Positions 1-9,739 are shown, counted from the first letter of the stretch. The stretch is 64,000 nucleotides of DNA from Planomicrobium okeanokoites (GCF_003428875.1 NZ_QQRS01000001.1:806001-870000), one strand, 5' to 3'. The notes: generated by a model not told the origin, from the letters alone. Translations and numbers: made by a program.

Positions 1-117
1 GTCTTTCACCCAATTGGCAATCTGTGAACGCGACCAGTCTTCATCCATAGCAGAAACTGCTTTGTCGATTCGTTGTCCCGCCATTTCTTCTGTTACCTGT
101 ATAGTTAAATCTTCCAT
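1..117 (-). CDS. rluD: RluD-family 23S rRNA pseudouridine synthase (5' part only)
   Basis: This is the beginning of a pseudouridine synthase of the RluA/RluD family (YlyB in Bacillus), which isomerises uridines in 23S rRNA. Only 39 residues lie in the window; the gene continues past the left edge. The visible part matches the N-terminal S4 RNA-binding domain, with GQRIDK at residues 14-19 and the helix WSRSQIANWVKD at 28-39. The ATG shares a base with the stop of lspA (TAATG), and AAGGTG lies just upstream inside lspA, so translation is probably coupled. The order ileS, lspA, rluD is conserved in Bacillales and supports the call. The catalytic domain is not visible. Confidence 0.85.
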   Translation of the reverse strand, partial: MEDLTIQVTEEMAGQRIDKAVSAMDEDWSRSQIANWVKD

Positions 118-593
118 TAAGACACCTTTTTCTTTTCTTGTTTTTCGTCATAGATCACGAATATGATCATCAGGATAACCCCGATTGTCAGTGCAGCGTC
201 GGCAATATTAAAAATTGGAAAGTCGTAATTGATGACCGGAATCAGGACATCCACAAAATCGACGACTTCGCCGCGAAGCATCCTGTCGATGAAATTCCCG
301 ATTGCGCCGCCGAGGATCACCATGAGGCTCAGCTGGAACAGCGGCTGTCCTTTGGCGTGCTTATGGAAATAATAGAGGATTCCCGCGATCACCGCAATGG
401 TGATGATGGCAAACAGCCACATCTGTCCTTCAAGCATCCCCCAGGCAGCACCTCTGTTGCGATGCGACAGCCAGCCGAGATAAGGCTCAATGACTGGAAT
501 TCTTTCCCCGATTTCCATGTTCTGCAGGACCAGCCATTTTGTGAATTGGTCTGCTGCTATAATTACCGCTGCAATTGCATAATAAATAAACAT
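117..593 (-). CDS. lspA: Lipoprotein signal peptidase II
   Basis: Signal peptidase II, the membrane aspartyl protease that cuts the signal peptide from diacylglyceryl-modified prolipoproteins. The 158 residues show four hydrophobic segments and all family boxes: DQFTKW at 15-20, NRGAAWG at 46-52, GNFIDR at 99-104 with the first catalytic Asp (D103), and FNIAD at 128-132 with the second (D132). Length is normal for the family. A GGGGGA ribosome site precedes the ATG. Likely substrates encoded in this window are CtaC and the deacetylase at 58612-59484. It lies downstream of ileS, separated by a 420-bp gap filled with a repeat, so it may not be strictly co-transcribed with ileS. Confidence 0.97.
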   Translation of the reverse strand: MFIYYAIAAVIIAADQFTKWLVLQNMEIGERIPVIEPYLGWLSHRNRGAAWGMLEGQMWLFAIITIAVIAGILYYFHKHAKGQPLFQLSLMVILGGAIGNFIDRMLRGEVVDFVDVLIPVINYDFPIFNIADAALTIGVILMIIFVIYDEKQEKKKVS

Positions 594-654
594 ATGTTTC
601 CCCCGTCAAATCATCTGTCATTCTATTTTAACACAATCCGCCACAAAAAAGTGA

Positions 655-690
655 AGGCCTGGAGAGCCGGCTTTCCGGTTCTCCAGACCT
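655..690 (-). terminator. Hairpin terminator between ileS and lspA
   Basis: A long GC-rich inverted repeat (AGGTCTGGAGAACCGG paired with CCGGCTCTCCAGGCCT on the minus strand, loop AAAG) is followed by a T-rich run. It lies downstream of ileS and the repeat at 712-989 and would end or weaken transcription before lspA. Confidence 0.7.
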
Positions 691-711
691 CAAAAATTTA
701 TTTGCTAATTT

Positions 712-989
712 TATAACCGATATTCCGCAAAACAGCTGCGCTTTCCTGGGGGCTCGCGCTGAGCTAACTCGGGCTAGGTACCCGTCGCCCGAGTGGATCT
801 CAACACTTCGCTCGTAAAGGAGTTGGAAAGCCAACTCCTTTACTATTCCCCTGGGAGTCTTCGCTGTTTTGCTCCATATCTTTAGAGACTACTCTCAGCG
901 CTGACGCGGCTCAGGACTGGACGAAGCACTAAGACGAGTGGTTTTCTCGGCTTAGTGTGGGAGTCTTGTCCAAAGCGTCGAAGCGGTAT
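712..989 (-). repeat. Intergenic modular repeat, copy A (MITE-like)
   Basis: This repeat fills most of the 594-1014 gap, which holds no credible gene. The core (719-880, 162 bp) has inverted ends: GATAT, three bases, GCAAAACAGC on one side and the mirror image on the other. Inside are two hairpins: a perfect one (AAGGAGTTGG, CTTT, CCAACTCCTT) and ACTCGGGC paired with GCCCGAGT. The core matches copies at 36751-36911 and 26446-26743. An outer module (about 884-989), with a hairpin around CCACTCGTCTTAG, is shared only with the copy at 26338. A 68-codon open frame inside (628-834, minus) shares a stretch with an open frame in the other copy, but an indel shifts the frame, so I treat it as non-coding. 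Confidence 0.85.
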
Positions 990-1014
990 CTGAACAATGC
1001 CTCATCGCTTTACA

Positions 1015-3777
1015 TTAACTATAATGCTTCTCCACAACATCCGCACATCTCGGGCATAGTGTCGGATGGGCTTCGCTTTCACCGATTTTGTCAGAGATTG
1101 TCCAGCAGCGTTCACATTTTTCACCTTGTGATTTTTGGACGGCAACTGTCACGTTGTTCAAGACAAGAGCATCAGCCGGCGCATTGTCAGGCGATCCGCC
1201 AAACTCGTAGTTGGACACGATCAACAGCTGCGCTACATTGTCATCGACAGACGCCAGAAGATTTTTCGTTTCTTCTGAACCGTAAACTGTGACTTTCGCT
1301 TCCAGCGATTTACCGATTGTCTTCGCTGCACGCGCTTCTTCCAATGCTTTCAGTACATCATCACGGACATCCATGAATTTCTCCCATTTCACTTCAAGAT
1401 CTTTGAAGCTGCTGTTTTCCACAACTTTCGGGAAGTCCGTCAACTGGACGCTGTCTTCTTCGACAAATCCAAGATACGACCACATTTCATCAGCTGTATG
1501 CGGAATGATCGGCGACGCTAATTTCAGGATGGCCATCAATGAATCGAACATGACCGTCTGCATTGCGCGGCGATGCGGATGGTCGGCTGCTTCGATATAA
1601 ACGACGTCTTTTGCAACATCCAGATAGAATGAACTCAAATCGTTCGCACAGTAATTATTCAAAGCATTGTAGATTGTCGCAAACTCGTAGTTTTCATAAC
1701 CTTTACGGGCTGTCTCAATCATTTTCTGCAATTTCATTGCCATATACTGATCCATTTCACGCATGTCTTCGTAAGCGACGCGATCTTCTTTTTCATTAAA
1801 ATCAGCAAGATTTCCGTGAAGGAATTTCAGCGTGTTGCGGATTTTGCGATATACTTCTGAAACTTGTTTGAAGTTTTCATCAGATACGCGGACATCAGCC
1901 GTGTAATCGACGGACGCAACCCACAGGCGAAGAATATCGGCACCCATCTGGTTCATCACTTTTGCAGGAACGATGACGTTTCCGAGAGACTTACTCATTT
2001 TGCGGCCATTGCCGTCGAGTGTAAAGCCATGGCTCAATACGCCTTTATATGGCGCGATTCCGTTGATTGCTACACTTGTTGTCAGCGAAGAGTTGAACCA
2101 GCCGCGGTATTGGTCAGAACCTTCAAGATAAAGATCTGCCGGGTATTGAAGATCGTCGCGCTCATCAAGCACTGCCTGATGGGATGATCCTGAGTCGAAC
2201 CAGACATCCATGATATCGAGTTCTTTCGTGAAGATGCCGTTCGGGCTGCTCGGATGTTCGAATCCTGACGGCAACAGTTCTGCAGCCGGACGTTCGAACC
2301 AGACATTCGATCCGTGTTCACGGAACAAATCGGCGATATGCGCGATTGTTTCTTCGGTGATGATCGGGTCGCCATTTTCTGCGTAAAATACCGGAATCGG
2401 CACGCCCCAGACGCGTTGGCGTGAAATGTTCCAGTCACCGCGGTCGCGCAGCATATTGAACAGTCGCGTTTCGCCCCATGCCGGCGTGAACGTTGTTTCA
2501 TTGATCGCTTTCAGGATATTATCGCGGAATGCATCAATCGATACGAACCATTGTGCAGTTGCACGGTAGATAACCGGCTTTTTCGTGCGCCAGTCATGCG
2601 GATACGAGTGCGTGATGAACGTCAAAGCTTCTAGAGCTCCTGCAGCGTCCAATGCTTCAGTGATCGCTTTATTGGCTTTATCGTAGAACTGGCCTTCGAA
2701 TCCTGGAGCTTCTTCTGTAAAGACCCCTTTTTCATCGACCGGGCAAAGAACGTCAAGGCCGTATTTTTTACCGACCAAAAAGTCATCTTCCCCGTGGCCA
2801 GGTGCTGTATGAACGCAGCCTGTCCCTGAATCGACAGTAACATGGTCGCCGAGCATCACAAGCGATGTACGGTCATATAATGGATGCTTCGTCAGGATAT
2901 TTTCAAGCTCCGCACCTTTCATTTCACGCACGACTTTAGGATCTTCCCAGCCCAGTTCAGAAGCGACTTCATCGAGCAGTTCACGTGCAATCACGTAAAG
3001 GGAGCCTTTCGCTTCCACTTCCACATAATCCAATTTCTCATGGACCGTGATTCCAAGGTTTGCAGGAATCGTCCATGGCGTCGTTGTCCAGATGATCAAT
3101 TTCGTTCCTTCAGCAAGAACGCCTTTACCGTCTGTCACCGCGAATGAAACATAGATGGATGGAGATTTCTTATCGTGATATTCGATTTCCGCTTCTGCAA
3201 GTGAAGACTCACTTGAAGGGGACCAGTAAACGGGTTTCAACCCTTTATAGATATAGCCTTTGTTCGCCATCGCACCAAACACTTCGATTTGGCGTGCTTC
3301 ATAGGATGGTTTTAATGTGACATAGGGATTTTCCCAATCGCCGCGTACACCAATGCGTTTGAACTGGCTGCGCTGGCTGTCGATCTGCTCATAAGCGTAT
3401 TCTTCACATAACTTGCGGAATTCCGCCAATGTCATTTCTTTGCGGTTTACGCCTTTATTCGTCAAAGCCTGTTCGATCGGCAGGCCGTGTGTATCCCAGC
3501 CTGGAACGTACGGTGCGTTGAAGCCCATCATTGAACGTGAACGCACAATCATGTCTTTCAGCACTTTGTTCAGTGCATGGCCCATATGCAAGTCGCCATT
3601 GGCGTATGGCGGTCCATCGTGCAGGACGAAGAACGGCAGATCTTTCGTCCGTTCCTGAACTTTTTTATAAATTTCCATTTCTTCCCACTTAGCTTGCAAT
3701 TCAGGTTCCCGGTTCGGCAAATTGCCGCGCATCGGAAAATCTGTTTTCGGCATCAATAATGTGTCTTTGTAATCCAT
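1015..3777 (-). CDS. ileS: Isoleucyl-tRNA synthetase
   Basis: Class I isoleucyl-tRNA synthetase, cytoplasmic, charging tRNA-Ile. The 920 residues match the usual Bacillus length. Visible motifs are the HIGH-type signature HMGH at about residues 64-67, the KMSKS loop ([10 protein letters not shown]) around 590-600, and a C-terminal zinc site with paired cysteines CERCW and CPRC. The ATG at 3777 is preceded by AGGAGG at the right distance; an upstream in-frame ATG at 3796-3798 lies before the ribosome site and was rejected. A T-box leader lies directly upstream, so expression should respond to uncharged tRNA-Ile. The editing CP1 domain is present by length. A repeat element begins about 25 bases after the stop codon. 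Confidence 0.98.
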   Translation of the reverse strand: MDYKDTLLMPKTDFPMRGNLPNREPELQAKWEEMEIYKKVQERTKDLPFFVLHDGPPYANGDLHMGHALNKVLKDMIVRSRSMMGFNAPYVPGWDTHGLPIEQALTNKGVNRKEMTLAEFRKLCEEYAYEQIDSQRSQFKRIGVRGDWENPYVTLKPSYEARQIEVFGAMANKGYIYKGLKPVYWSPSSESSLAEAEIEYHDKKSPSIYVSFAVTDGKGVLAEGTKLIIWTTTPWTIPANLGITVHEKLDYVEVEAKGSLYVIARELLDEVASELGWEDPKVVREMKGAELENILTKHPLYDRTSLVMLGDHVTVDSGTGCVHTAPGHGEDDFLVGKKYGLDVLCPVDEKGVFTEEAPGFEGQFYDKANKAITEALDAAGALEALTFITHSYPHDWRTKKPVIYRATAQWFVSIDAFRDNILKAINETTFTPAWGETRLFNMLRDRGDWNISRQRVWGVPIPVFYAENGDPIITEETIAHIADLFREHGSNVWFERPAAELLPSGFEHPSSPNGIFTKELDIMDVWFDSGSSHQAVLDERDDLQYPADLYLEGSDQYRGWFNSSLTTSVAINGIAPYKGVLSHGFTLDGNGRKMSKSLGNVIVPAKVMNQMGADILRLWVASVDYTADVRVSDENFKQVSEVYRKIRNTLKFLHGNLADFNEKEDRVAYEDMREMDQYMAMKLQKMIETARKGYENYEFATIYNALNNYCANDLSSFYLDVAKDVVYIEAADHPHRRAMQTVMFDSLMAILKLASPIIPHTADEMWSYLGFVEEDSVQLTDFPKVVENSSFKDLEVKWEKFMDVRDDVLKALEEARAAKTIGKSLEAKVTVYGSEETKNLLASVDDNVAQLLIVSNYEFGGSPDNAPADALVLNNVTVAVQKSQGEKCERCWTISDKIGESEAHPTLCPRCADVVEKHYS

Positions 3778-3801
3778 CAAAATTCCTCCTGTAAGCATAA
3801 T

Positions 3802-4060
3802 AAAAAGCCCCCCATCCCTGGAAAGGGACGAGAAGCCAGACTCGCGGTACCACCCTTGTTGCAGTTTTAGAAAACTGCCACTCGAACGCCGTATCGTGGC
3901 GAAACGGAACCGGCTACTGGTTTTCCCCGGTTCTGCTCAGGAGTGATTTTCTTCATAGCTTTCAGCACCGGGCTCCCACTGTCCCCGGCTCGCTTTCCTG
4001 AATCAGCTATGCTTACTGTCTCCGTCAACGCATTGGATCATATAATTGCTGTTGCTAGTA
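3802..4060 (-). promoter_or_regulatory. T-box riboswitch of ileS
   Basis: The minus strand upstream of ileS contains the T-box core AGGGTGGTACCGCGAG (3841-3856) that pairs with the tRNA acceptor end in the antiterminator. A terminator hairpin with a T run follows at 3802-3837. In the Stem I region the specifier-loop context GAAAATCACTCCTGAG holds ATC (3945-3947), an isoleucine codon that agrees with the downstream gene. When tRNA-Ile is uncharged, the antiterminator should form and ileS be read through. Confidence 0.95.
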
Positions 4061-4067
4061 TGCCGTA

Positions 4068-4096
4068 ATTATAAAGAGTGTTGCCCTCTTAGTCAA
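4068..4096 (-). promoter_or_regulatory. Sigma-A promoter of the ileS T-box transcript
   Basis: TTGACT (4091-4096) and a consensus TATAAT (4068-4073) are separated by 17 bp on the minus strand. The -35 box overlaps the divIVA stop codon, so ileS has its own promoter and starts just before the T-box. Confidence 0.85.
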
Positions 4097-4614
4097 GGAC
4101 GGTAGTCTTCGTTATTGTCTTCCAGTTTATCAAGTGTCGTCGTATCGACGTCATACTCCATCAACGATTCCCAGTCGTCTGTGTCGATCAGGTCAAGCTG
4201 CGCTTCCACAATCATTTTGAAACGGTTGCGGAAAACTTTCGACTGTTTCTTCAACTCTTCGATTTCCATCGCGATGCGACGCGCTTTCGTCAAAGATTCG
4301 TTGACGATGCGGTCTGCATTCTTTTCCGCTTCGCGGACGATGAGCTTCGCTTCTTTTTGCGAATTGCGGCGTACTTCTTCCGCTGCTTCCTGGGCGATCA
4401 CAATCGATTTCTGCAACGTCCCTTCGATTGTCGTGAAATGGCCGACACGTTCGTCGGTTTGTTTCAAACGCTCTTCAAGGTCTTTTTTCTCTTTCAGCAG
4501 GATTTCGTAATCCTTGATGATCTGATCCAGGAATTCGTTCACTTCATCTTCCTGGTATCCGCGAAACGCCTTGCTGAATTCTTTATTATGTATATCCAAC
4601 GGGGACAATGGCAT
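4093..4614 (-). CDS. divIVA: Cell-division/septum-site protein DivIVA
   Basis: DivIVA, a coiled-coil protein that binds negatively curved membrane at poles and septa and positions division and pole-linked factors. The 173 residues begin with the conserved lipid-binding head (LDIHNKEFSKAFRGY, about residues 6-20) and GYQEDEVNEFLD, then a long charged coiled coil to about residue 140 and an acidic tail. AAGGAGA precedes the ATG. It lies between ylmH and ileS, the normal Bacillales position, and has its own likely promoter. Confidence 0.95.
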   Translation of the reverse strand: MPLSPLDIHNKEFSKAFRGYQEDEVNEFLDQIIKDYEILLKEKKDLEERLKQTDERVGHFTTIEGTLQKSIVIAQEAAEEVRRNSQKEAKLIVREAEKNADRIVNESLTKARRIAMEIEELKKQSKVFRNRFKMIVEAQLDLIDTDDWESLMEYDVDTTTLDKLEDNNEDYRP

Positions 4615-4651
4615 TCAGTGCACTCTCCTTAAATTATGTTTGTTACTTTCC

Positions 4652-4680
4652 ATTATACCGCCCATTGCATGAAATATCAG
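4652..4680 (-). promoter_or_regulatory. Probable divIVA promoter
   Basis: On the minus strand CTGATA (4675-4680) and TATAAT (4652-4657) are 17 bp apart, about 40 bp before the divIVA start. The -10 is perfect and the -35 weak. Confidence 0.55.
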
Positions 4681-4707
4681 TATAATTTTTAATATTCCAT
4701 GCGCGGG

Positions 4708-5493
4708 CTATTTCCGTTGTTCCAACCGTCCGATCTGGAGCCGAACTTTGTCTTTCTTCGTTCTGCCTTCAATCATGAGGACCTTGATCCGGCCGAATCC
4801 TCTCGACGAAATCATGTCCGACTCATGCAATTCGAACGACGGCTGTTCCTGCACCGTCCAATTCACTTTCACCTTGCCGCCGTGAATCAAAGCTGCAGCT
4901 TTTTGGCGCGATATATTATAGACGGAACTCATCACTGTATCGAGACGCATCGAGCTGACAGTATGGGATTCTTCATGCCATTCTTCCGTTGCTGTAATCA
5001 TTTCGGATACGTCGTCCACTTCGATCAATTGCACTTTCACTTTTGCCGCTGAAACGAAATTGGTTTGCAGATACAGGCTTACTTCATCCGCCACAGCGAA
5101 TTGGATCCTTTCGCCGTCGATCCGGATATCGCCGAATTTGCTGCGGTCGAGTCCGACTGACATCAGCGATCCCAAGATATCCGGGTGGCGCAGCGTGACG
5201 AATTTAACCGGATACTTCAATTCGAAGACGGTGATATCGAAATCCTCGTCGGTCGGTTCGTAATAAGATGGGTACAATAAAACCCGTTGGCGTTCTGCAT
5301 CCGGAAACAAACCGCGTGATTCCATACGGATTTCGTTCGACCCAAGCACCGATTTAACGATGAATCGTTCACGTGGATCCAAAAAGTCCGTCAGTTTAGG
5401 CGTATAGCGGTCTTCGACTTCATTCATCCAGCCTGAAACCTGCTCGATGAATTGCTGTTCTTCTTTTCTGAAATGCTGAAATATGGAGTCCAT
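4708..5493 (-). CDS. ylmH: YlmH, S4-domain RNA-binding protein (RqcP2-like)
   Basis: YlmH of the division-linked ylm group. Family knowledge places it on stalled 50S ribosomes, where it helps C-terminal tailing in ribosome-associated quality control (RqcP2). The 261 residues carry an N-terminal domain and a C-terminal S4 RNA-binding domain at about 181-241, including SRQKAAALIHGGKVKVN. AAAGGAG precedes the ATG. It follows ylmG after a short gap with a weak hairpin, and precedes divIVA. Length and context fit the family well. Confidence 0.93.
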   Translation of the reverse strand: MDSIFQHFRKEEQQFIEQVSGWMNEVEDRYTPKLTDFLDPRERFIVKSVLGSNEIRMESRGLFPDAERQRVLLYPSYYEPTDEDFDITVFELKYPVKFVTLRHPDILGSLMSVGLDRSKFGDIRIDGERIQFAVADEVSLYLQTNFVSAAKVKVQLIEVDDVSEMITATEEWHEESHTVSSMRLDTVMSSVYNISRQKAAALIHGGKVKVNWTVQEQPSFELHESDMISSRGFGRIKVLMIEGRTKKDKVRLQIGRLEQRK

Positions 5494-5527
5494 AGGGCTG
5501 CTCCTTTCCGAATTAATCTTTTATCAA

Positions 5528-5553
5528 GAAAAAAACCCCACTTTATGTGAGGT
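5528..5553 (-). terminator. Weak hairpin terminator after ylmG
   Basis: On the minus strand CCTCACATAAAGTGGGG forms a short stem with G-U pairs, followed by seven T residues. It lies between ylmG and ylmH and probably gives partial termination. Confidence 0.5.
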
Positions 5554-5558
5554 TATGG

Positions 5559-5819
5559 TTAAAGCATTCCGAATAATACTGAAATCCCTCTGCTTGCTAA
5601 TAGCAATGTGTAGATGGCGATGATTGGCGAGATGTCGATCATGCCAAGCGGCGGGATGAATCTTCTGAAAATGTCCAGGTATGGATCCGTTAGGCTGGTA
5701 ATGAACTGGCCGAACCGTGATTCTTTGATGCTCGGAATCCAGCTCATCAGGACGCTGGCAATAATCAGATAGAAGTAGATATTTACAGCAGTTAATATAA
5801 ACAATTCAATATATGCCAT
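5559..5819 (-). CDS. ylmG: YggT-family membrane protein YlmG
   Basis: A small YggT-family membrane protein, YlmG, 86 residues with two hydrophobic segments (about 5-27 and 63-84) around the family motif RRFIPPLGMIDISPI (about 52-66). The molecular role is not settled; homologues are linked to division-site and membrane organisation. Start: ATG at 5819; the AGAGGTG upstream is about 12 bases away, longer than ideal, and an in-frame TAA two codons before the ATG excludes an earlier start. It is the third gene of the ylmE-sepF-ylmG group. Confidence 0.92.
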   Translation of the reverse strand: MAYIELFILTAVNIYFYLIIASVLMSWIPSIKESRFGQFITSLTDPYLDIFRRFIPPLGMIDISPIIAIYTLLLASRGISVLFGML

Positions 5820-5839
5820 CAGTTATTTATGCACCTCTT

Positions 5840-6310
5840 TTATTGTTCTTCATCGTAGTAGAAATCGGAAATGGCGCCGTCCACTTCCACTGTGTCAGGT
5901 ACACAAAGGAAAATATCCGTTCCGATGCGCTGGATATCGCCGCCAAGGGCATAGACAGTACCGCTCAAAAAGTCGATGATCCGAAGACCCTGGCTTTTTT
6001 CGATACGCTGTAAGTTGACTACTACAGCACGTTTGCTTTTCAAATGTTCTGCAATATCCTGGGCTTCAGCGTATACACGCGGTTCCGCCAAATGGACTTT
6101 GGAAGATTTTGAAGCTGCAGTCTGCAAGCTGACCAAATTAGGGACGTTTGCTTCTGTAGCTTTTTGGCGGCGCTCTTTTGGTGATTTACGGATTTCAGGG
6201 CTGGCTGGCTGCTCTTGACGGGTAGCCTGCTGGTTTTGCTGCTGCGGCTGATCTTCTTCATATTCCTCTAAATAAAAGAAATTTTTGAATGAATTTTTAA
6301 TGCTCATCAT
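5840..6310 (-). CDS. sepF: Cell-division protein SepF
   Basis: SepF, which tethers FtsZ filaments to the membrane and bundles them into rings at the septum. The 156 residues show an N-terminal amphipathic membrane-binding stretch, a Gln-rich variable linker (about 20-55) and the SepF core at about 72-145 with [20 protein letters not shown] and [16 protein letters not shown]. The start ATG overlaps the ylmE stop, so the two are translationally coupled. Its partner FtsZ is encoded 800 bp away and ends in the peptide SepF binds. Confidence 0.96.
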   Translation of the reverse strand: MMSIKNSFKNFFYLEEYEEDQPQQQNQQATRQEQPASPEIRKSPKERRQKATEANVPNLVSLQTAASKSSKVHLAEPRVYAEAQDIAEHLKSKRAVVVNLQRIEKSQGLRIIDFLSGTVYALGGDIQRIGTDIFLCVPDTVEVDGAISDFYYDEEQ

Positions 6311-6975
6311 TCTGCCTCACTTTCTGAACCTATTAATGCAGTCCCGATGCGAACAAAAGTCGCCCCTTCCTGCGCTGCTATCAAATAATCATTGGACATG
6401 CCCATTGAAGTTTCTGTGCACGGGGCATGCGGCCATTCCCGTTCAGCGACATCCAGCTGCAAGGCCTTCAAGTCACGGAACACTTTTCTCAAGACTTCTT
6501 CATCTTCGACATTCGGGGCCATTGTCATTAAGCCTACTACATTAATTTTATCATATTGCTCCAATGTTTTGATGAAATCAAGCGTATCTTCCGGAAGGAT
6601 TCCGCTTTTGCTGTCTTCTTTCGACACATTTACTTGAACAAAACAATCGATGACATGCTCTGCACGTTTTTGGATCTCTTTTGCAAGACTTAAACGGTCC
6701 AATGAATGCAGATAATCGATATCATTGATGATTTCCTTAACTTTCCGGCTTTGAAGATTGCCGATGAAATGCCATTCCGCTCCATGCTGAATCGCTTCGA
6801 ATTTCTTTTGAAATCCTTCAGGACGATTTTCCCCTAAATGCTGGATGCCGGCTTCAATCGCTTCCTTCGTGCGTTCGATACCGACCTGTTTTGTGACAGC
6901 GATCAGGTTGATGCCTTCCCGGATGGAATCCAATTCTTTTTTTATATTTTCATAAACTGGTTTGATAGGTTTCAT
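6307..6975 (-). CDS. ylmE: YggS-family PLP homeostasis protein YlmE
   Basis: PLP-binding protein of the YggS/PROSC family, which buffers pyridoxal phosphate and affects amino-acid and keto-acid pools without a known catalytic reaction. The 222 residues form an alanine-racemase-type TIM barrel; the PLP lysine is K29 in [21 protein letters not shown] (about 46-58) and the closing [10 protein letters not shown] are also typical. First gene of the ylmE-sepF-ylmG group; its own promoter lies upstream, after the ftsZ terminator. The stop overlaps the sepF start. Confidence 0.95.
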   Translation of the reverse strand: MKPIKPVYENIKKELDSIREGINLIAVTKQVGIERTKEAIEAGIQHLGENRPEGFQKKFEAIQHGAEWHFIGNLQSRKVKEIINDIDYLHSLDRLSLAKEIQKRAEHVIDCFVQVNVSKEDSKSGILPEDTLDFIKTLEQYDKINVVGLMTMAPNVEDEEVLRKVFRDLKALQLDVAEREWPHAPCTETSMGMSNDYLIAAQEGATFVRIGTALIGSESEAE

Positions 6976-7006
6976 ATATTCACAACTTTTCCTGGATGTT
7001 CAGTTA

Positions 7007-7035
7007 ATTGTACCAAGTCTGCAGTTATTTATCAA
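7007..7035 (-). promoter_or_regulatory. Sigma-A promoter of ylmE-sepF-ylmG
   Basis: TTGATA (7030-7035) and TACAAT (7007-7012) are 17 bp apart on the minus strand, between the ftsZ terminator and ylmE. This makes the ylm group a separate transcription unit. Confidence 0.7.
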
Positions 7036-7051
7036 TTACGCTATTTTGCAG

Positions 7052-7080
7052 AAAAAAACAGCTGCCAATTTGGCAGCTGT
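7052..7080 (-). terminator. Terminator of ftsZ
   Basis: ACAGCTGCCAAATTGGCAGCTGT, a near-perfect palindrome, is followed by seven T residues on the minus strand, directly after the ftsZ stop. Confidence 0.9.
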
Positions 7081-7085
7081 GTGGA

Positions 7086-8267
7086 TTAACGTCGTTTTTG
7101 TCTGTTGCGCAGGAAAGTAGGGATATCAAGTGCATCATCCTGTGGTTTTTCCTGGCGTACAGGCTCCTGCTGATAAACCGGCGCCTGTTCTTCACGGCGT
7201 TGATCTTCGCGGCGCGCTTCGCGCAGCGTCGGCTGTGGAGCTTGCTGCTGCTGGATCGATTGGACACGGCTTGTATTCAAACCTGAGCCTCTAGGTGTTC
7301 TTGGCTGAAGCTGTTCTTCGTTGAATCCTGTAGCGATAACCGTAACAATGATTTCATCTTTCAAATTGTCATTGATCACCGATCCGAAAATCATGTTCAC
7401 ATCTTCGTCAGACGCGGATGCGACGATATCGGCTGCTTCCTGAACTTCATAAAGGCTAAGATTCGATCCGCCAGTGATATTCATGAGAACACCTTTCGCG
7501 CCATCGACTGATACTTCCAATAACGGGCTGGATACCGCTTTTTTAGCAGCTTCAGACGCACGGTTTTCACCTGAAGAAACACCGATCCCCATCAATGCTG
7601 AACCTTTATTCGACATGATCGTTTTCACGTCCGCAAAGTCAAGGTTGATAAGTCCAGGCACTGCAATCAGGTCCGAGATGCCCTGAACACCTTGGCGAAG
7701 TACGTTGTCAGCTTCTCTGAACGCTTCAAGCATAGGTGTGTTTTTATCGACGATTTCAAGAAGACGGTCATTCGGGATGACGATCAGCGTATCGACTGAT
7801 TCTTTCATCTGTCCAATTCCGCCGATTGCCTGAGTCGAACGCTTGCGTCCTTCAAATGTGAATGGACGTGTCACAACACCAACAGTCAAAGCGCCAAGTT
7901 CTTTAGCGATTCCTGCGATTACAGGAGCTGCACCAGTACCTGTACCGCCGCCCATACCGGCAGTTACGAATACCATATCGGCTCCGCGCAATGCTTCTTC
8001 AATCTGTTCCTTGCTTTCTTCAGCCGCTTTTTTACCGACTTCCGGATTTGCGCCTGCACCAAGTCCACGCGTCAATTTACCGCCGATTTGAAGGCGGACT
8101 TCAGCTTTTGAAAGGTTCAATGCCTGAGCATCCGTGTTTACCGCGATAAATTCGACACCTTTTACTCCGTGTTCAATCATGCGGTTAACAGCGTTATTTC
8201 CGCCGCCACCGACACCGATAACTTTAATTACTGCCATAGCATCTACTGTTGTATCAAATTCCAACAT
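7086..8267 (-). CDS. ftsZ: Cell-division GTPase FtsZ
   Basis: FtsZ, the tubulin-like GTPase that forms the Z ring. The 393 residues contain the GTP-binding signature GGGTGTG at 106-112, the T7 catalytic loop NLDFADV at 208-214, a short Gln- and Arg-rich linker and the conserved C-terminal peptide DIPTFLRNR, which binds FtsA and SepF. The ATG at 8267 follows AGGAGG and begins MLEF as in Bacillus; a 16-codon in-frame extension upstream lacks a ribosome site. A small hairpin lies in the 131-bp gap after ftsA. After ftsZ comes ylmE, not the spoIIG/sigG block of spore formers. Confidence 0.99.
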   Translation of the reverse strand: MLEFDTTVDAMAVIKVIGVGGGGNNAVNRMIEHGVKGVEFIAVNTDAQALNLSKAEVRLQIGGKLTRGLGAGANPEVGKKAAEESKEQIEEALRGADMVFVTAGMGGGTGTGAAPVIAGIAKELGALTVGVVTRPFTFEGRKRSTQAIGGIGQMKESVDTLIVIPNDRLLEIVDKNTPMLEAFREADNVLRQGVQGISDLIAVPGLINLDFADVKTIMSNKGSALMGIGVSSGENRASEAAKKAVSSPLLEVSVDGAKGVLMNITGGSNLSLYEVQEAADIVASASDEDVNMIFGSVINDNLKDEIIVTVIATGFNEEQLQPRTPRGSGLNTSRVQSIQQQQAPQPTLREARREDQRREEQAPVYQQEPVRQEKPQDDALDIPTFLRNRQKRR

Positions 8268-8398
8268 TCTTTTTCCTCCTAAAATTGCTCTGCTCTGTGA
8301 GTAAGCATGATGCAATGTTTTTTTAAGCTCAAGAAAGTATACGTTTTAAGATTAAGCGGATTTGGGGAAGTGAAACTGCACTTCCGCTCTTCTTTTCT

Positions 8399-9685
8399 TT
8401 ATTCAAAAAATCTGTCAAACATTTTTTTGGCTTTTGTTACGACGCCATCGCCGTTCTCTTTTGGCTGTTTTTGCTGTCTCTGCTTCTGAGGCTTCGGTTC
8501 CTGCTCGACTTTTTGCTGGTTGCCGAGTGCAGCGCCGCTTCCAATGCGCCCGTAGAAAACGTCTTCCATATAAGCGTATTGGATCAAGCCGACCGAAGTC
8601 GTGTATTGCGGTTCCCTTACTCCGATATATTCAGGAGTGAACAAACGCACACGCGTCTGCAGAATGTTGCGTGCCAATTCAGGAAGGCCTTCAAGCTTCG
8701 CCATGCCGCCTGTTAAAACGACGCCTCCTGGAAGGTCCTGAACACCAAGGCGGTAAAATTCATCCAAAATCAATTCGAAAAGTTCTTCCAGGCGAACTCC
8801 GATTATTTCAGATATGTATTTCTGACTGTATTGCTCTTTCGTATCAGATCCGATTACCGGGACCTCGAACAATTCGTCTTCAGATGCATTATCGTAGAAA
8901 GCATGACCATATTCAAGTTTAATCTTTTCAGCTTGGTCTGTAGGCGTTTTCAGAACAATGGAAAGATCCTTTGTCACATGGTCGCCGCCGACAGGAATGA
9001 CTGTTGATGCTACAAGATGGCCATCCTGGAAAATAGCGATGGATGTTGATCCCCCGCCAATATCGATGCAGGCGGTGCCATGATTTTTCTCATCCTCTGT
9101 CAGTGCATAATATCCTGCTGCGAGCGGTTGTGGATAAATATCCCGGATTTGAAGCCCGGCTCTTTCCACGCATCGCAGAACATTATGTAAGATCGTCTTG
9201 GATGTCGTCACCATTGTACCATCCATCTCAAGGCGAATCCCAATCATACCCCGCGGATCTTTAATTTCATCCAAATGGTCCACGATATATTGCTCAGGAA
9301 TGATATTCACCAATTCGCGTTCTGGGGGAATAGACATAACCTGTGCAGCTTCGAGCACCCGATCCATATCATCATCCGTAATTTCACGGTTTTCACTGTT
9401 TACTGCGACTACACCTTTAACGCTTTGCAGCATCATCTTATTTGCGGGAATGCCCAATACCACTTCGTGAATAGATTTGCCGATCATCCGTTCAGCCTGA
9501 TCGACAGCTTTTTTGATGGATTGCACAGTCGCATCTATATCAACGATAGCACCTTTTTTAATGCCGTTGGATTTTACGTTCCCTACACCGATGACGTGCA
9601 ACGATTTATTCGCCATTTCTCCGATCAATACTTTAACCGACGAAGACCCGATATCTAAACTTACATACAATTCTGATTGGCTCAA
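8399..9685 (-). CDS. ftsA: Cell-division protein FtsA
   Basis: FtsA, the actin-like ATPase that anchors FtsZ to the membrane and recruits later division proteins. The 428 residues start with the phosphate-1 motif LDIGSSSVKVLIGE (about 10-23), have the second phosphate motif CIDIGGGSTSIAIF and adenosine motif VVLTGGMAKLEGL, and end in a basic amphipathic helix (AKKMFDRFFE) after a Gln/Lys-rich linker, the membrane-targeting sequence. The start is TTG with a strong AGGAGGTG nine bases upstream; no ATG fits. Confidence 0.97.
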   Translation of the reverse strand: MSQSELYVSLDIGSSSVKVLIGEMANKSLHVIGVGNVKSNGIKKGAIVDIDATVQSIKKAVDQAERMIGKSIHEVVLGIPANKMMLQSVKGVVAVNSENREITDDDMDRVLEAAQVMSIPPERELVNIIPEQYIVDHLDEIKDPRGMIGIRLEMDGTMVTTSKTILHNVLRCVERAGLQIRDIYPQPLAAGYYALTEDEKNHGTACIDIGGGSTSIAIFQDGHLVASTVIPVGGDHVTKDLSIVLKTPTDQAEKIKLEYGHAFYDNASEDELFEVPVIGSDTKEQYSQKYISEIIGVRLEELFELILDEFYRLGVQDLPGGVVLTGGMAKLEGLPELARNILQTRVRLFTPEYIGVREPQYTTSVGLIQYAYMEDVFYGRIGSGAALGNQQKVEQEPKPQKQRQQKQPKENGDGVVTKAKKMFDRFFE

Positions 9686-9733
9686 TTCGTGGCACCTCCT
9701 TATTTTATTCCAGTTATTATTATTCTATTGTAA

Positions 9734-9739
9734 ATTATA
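9734..9739 (-). promoter_or_regulatory. Possible -10 box of an ftsA promoter
   Basis: A perfect TATAAT on the minus strand, 48 bp before the ftsA start, is preceded by GTG but has no good -35 at 17 bp. It would allow ftsA-ftsZ to be expressed apart from the upstream wall genes. Confidence 0.35.

Noticed and set aside
138-716. 192-codon open frame on the plus strand
   Set aside because: Antisense to lspA, which has all its catalytic motifs; the frame continues through the terminator and part of repeat A.
957-1292. 111-codon open frame at the ileS 3' end
   Set aside because: Antisense to ileS and part of repeat A.
8268-8398. Terminator between ftsA and ftsZ
   Set aside because: There is a small hairpin (GGAAGTG with CACTTCC) but no T run after it on the minus strand, so I do not call it a terminator.
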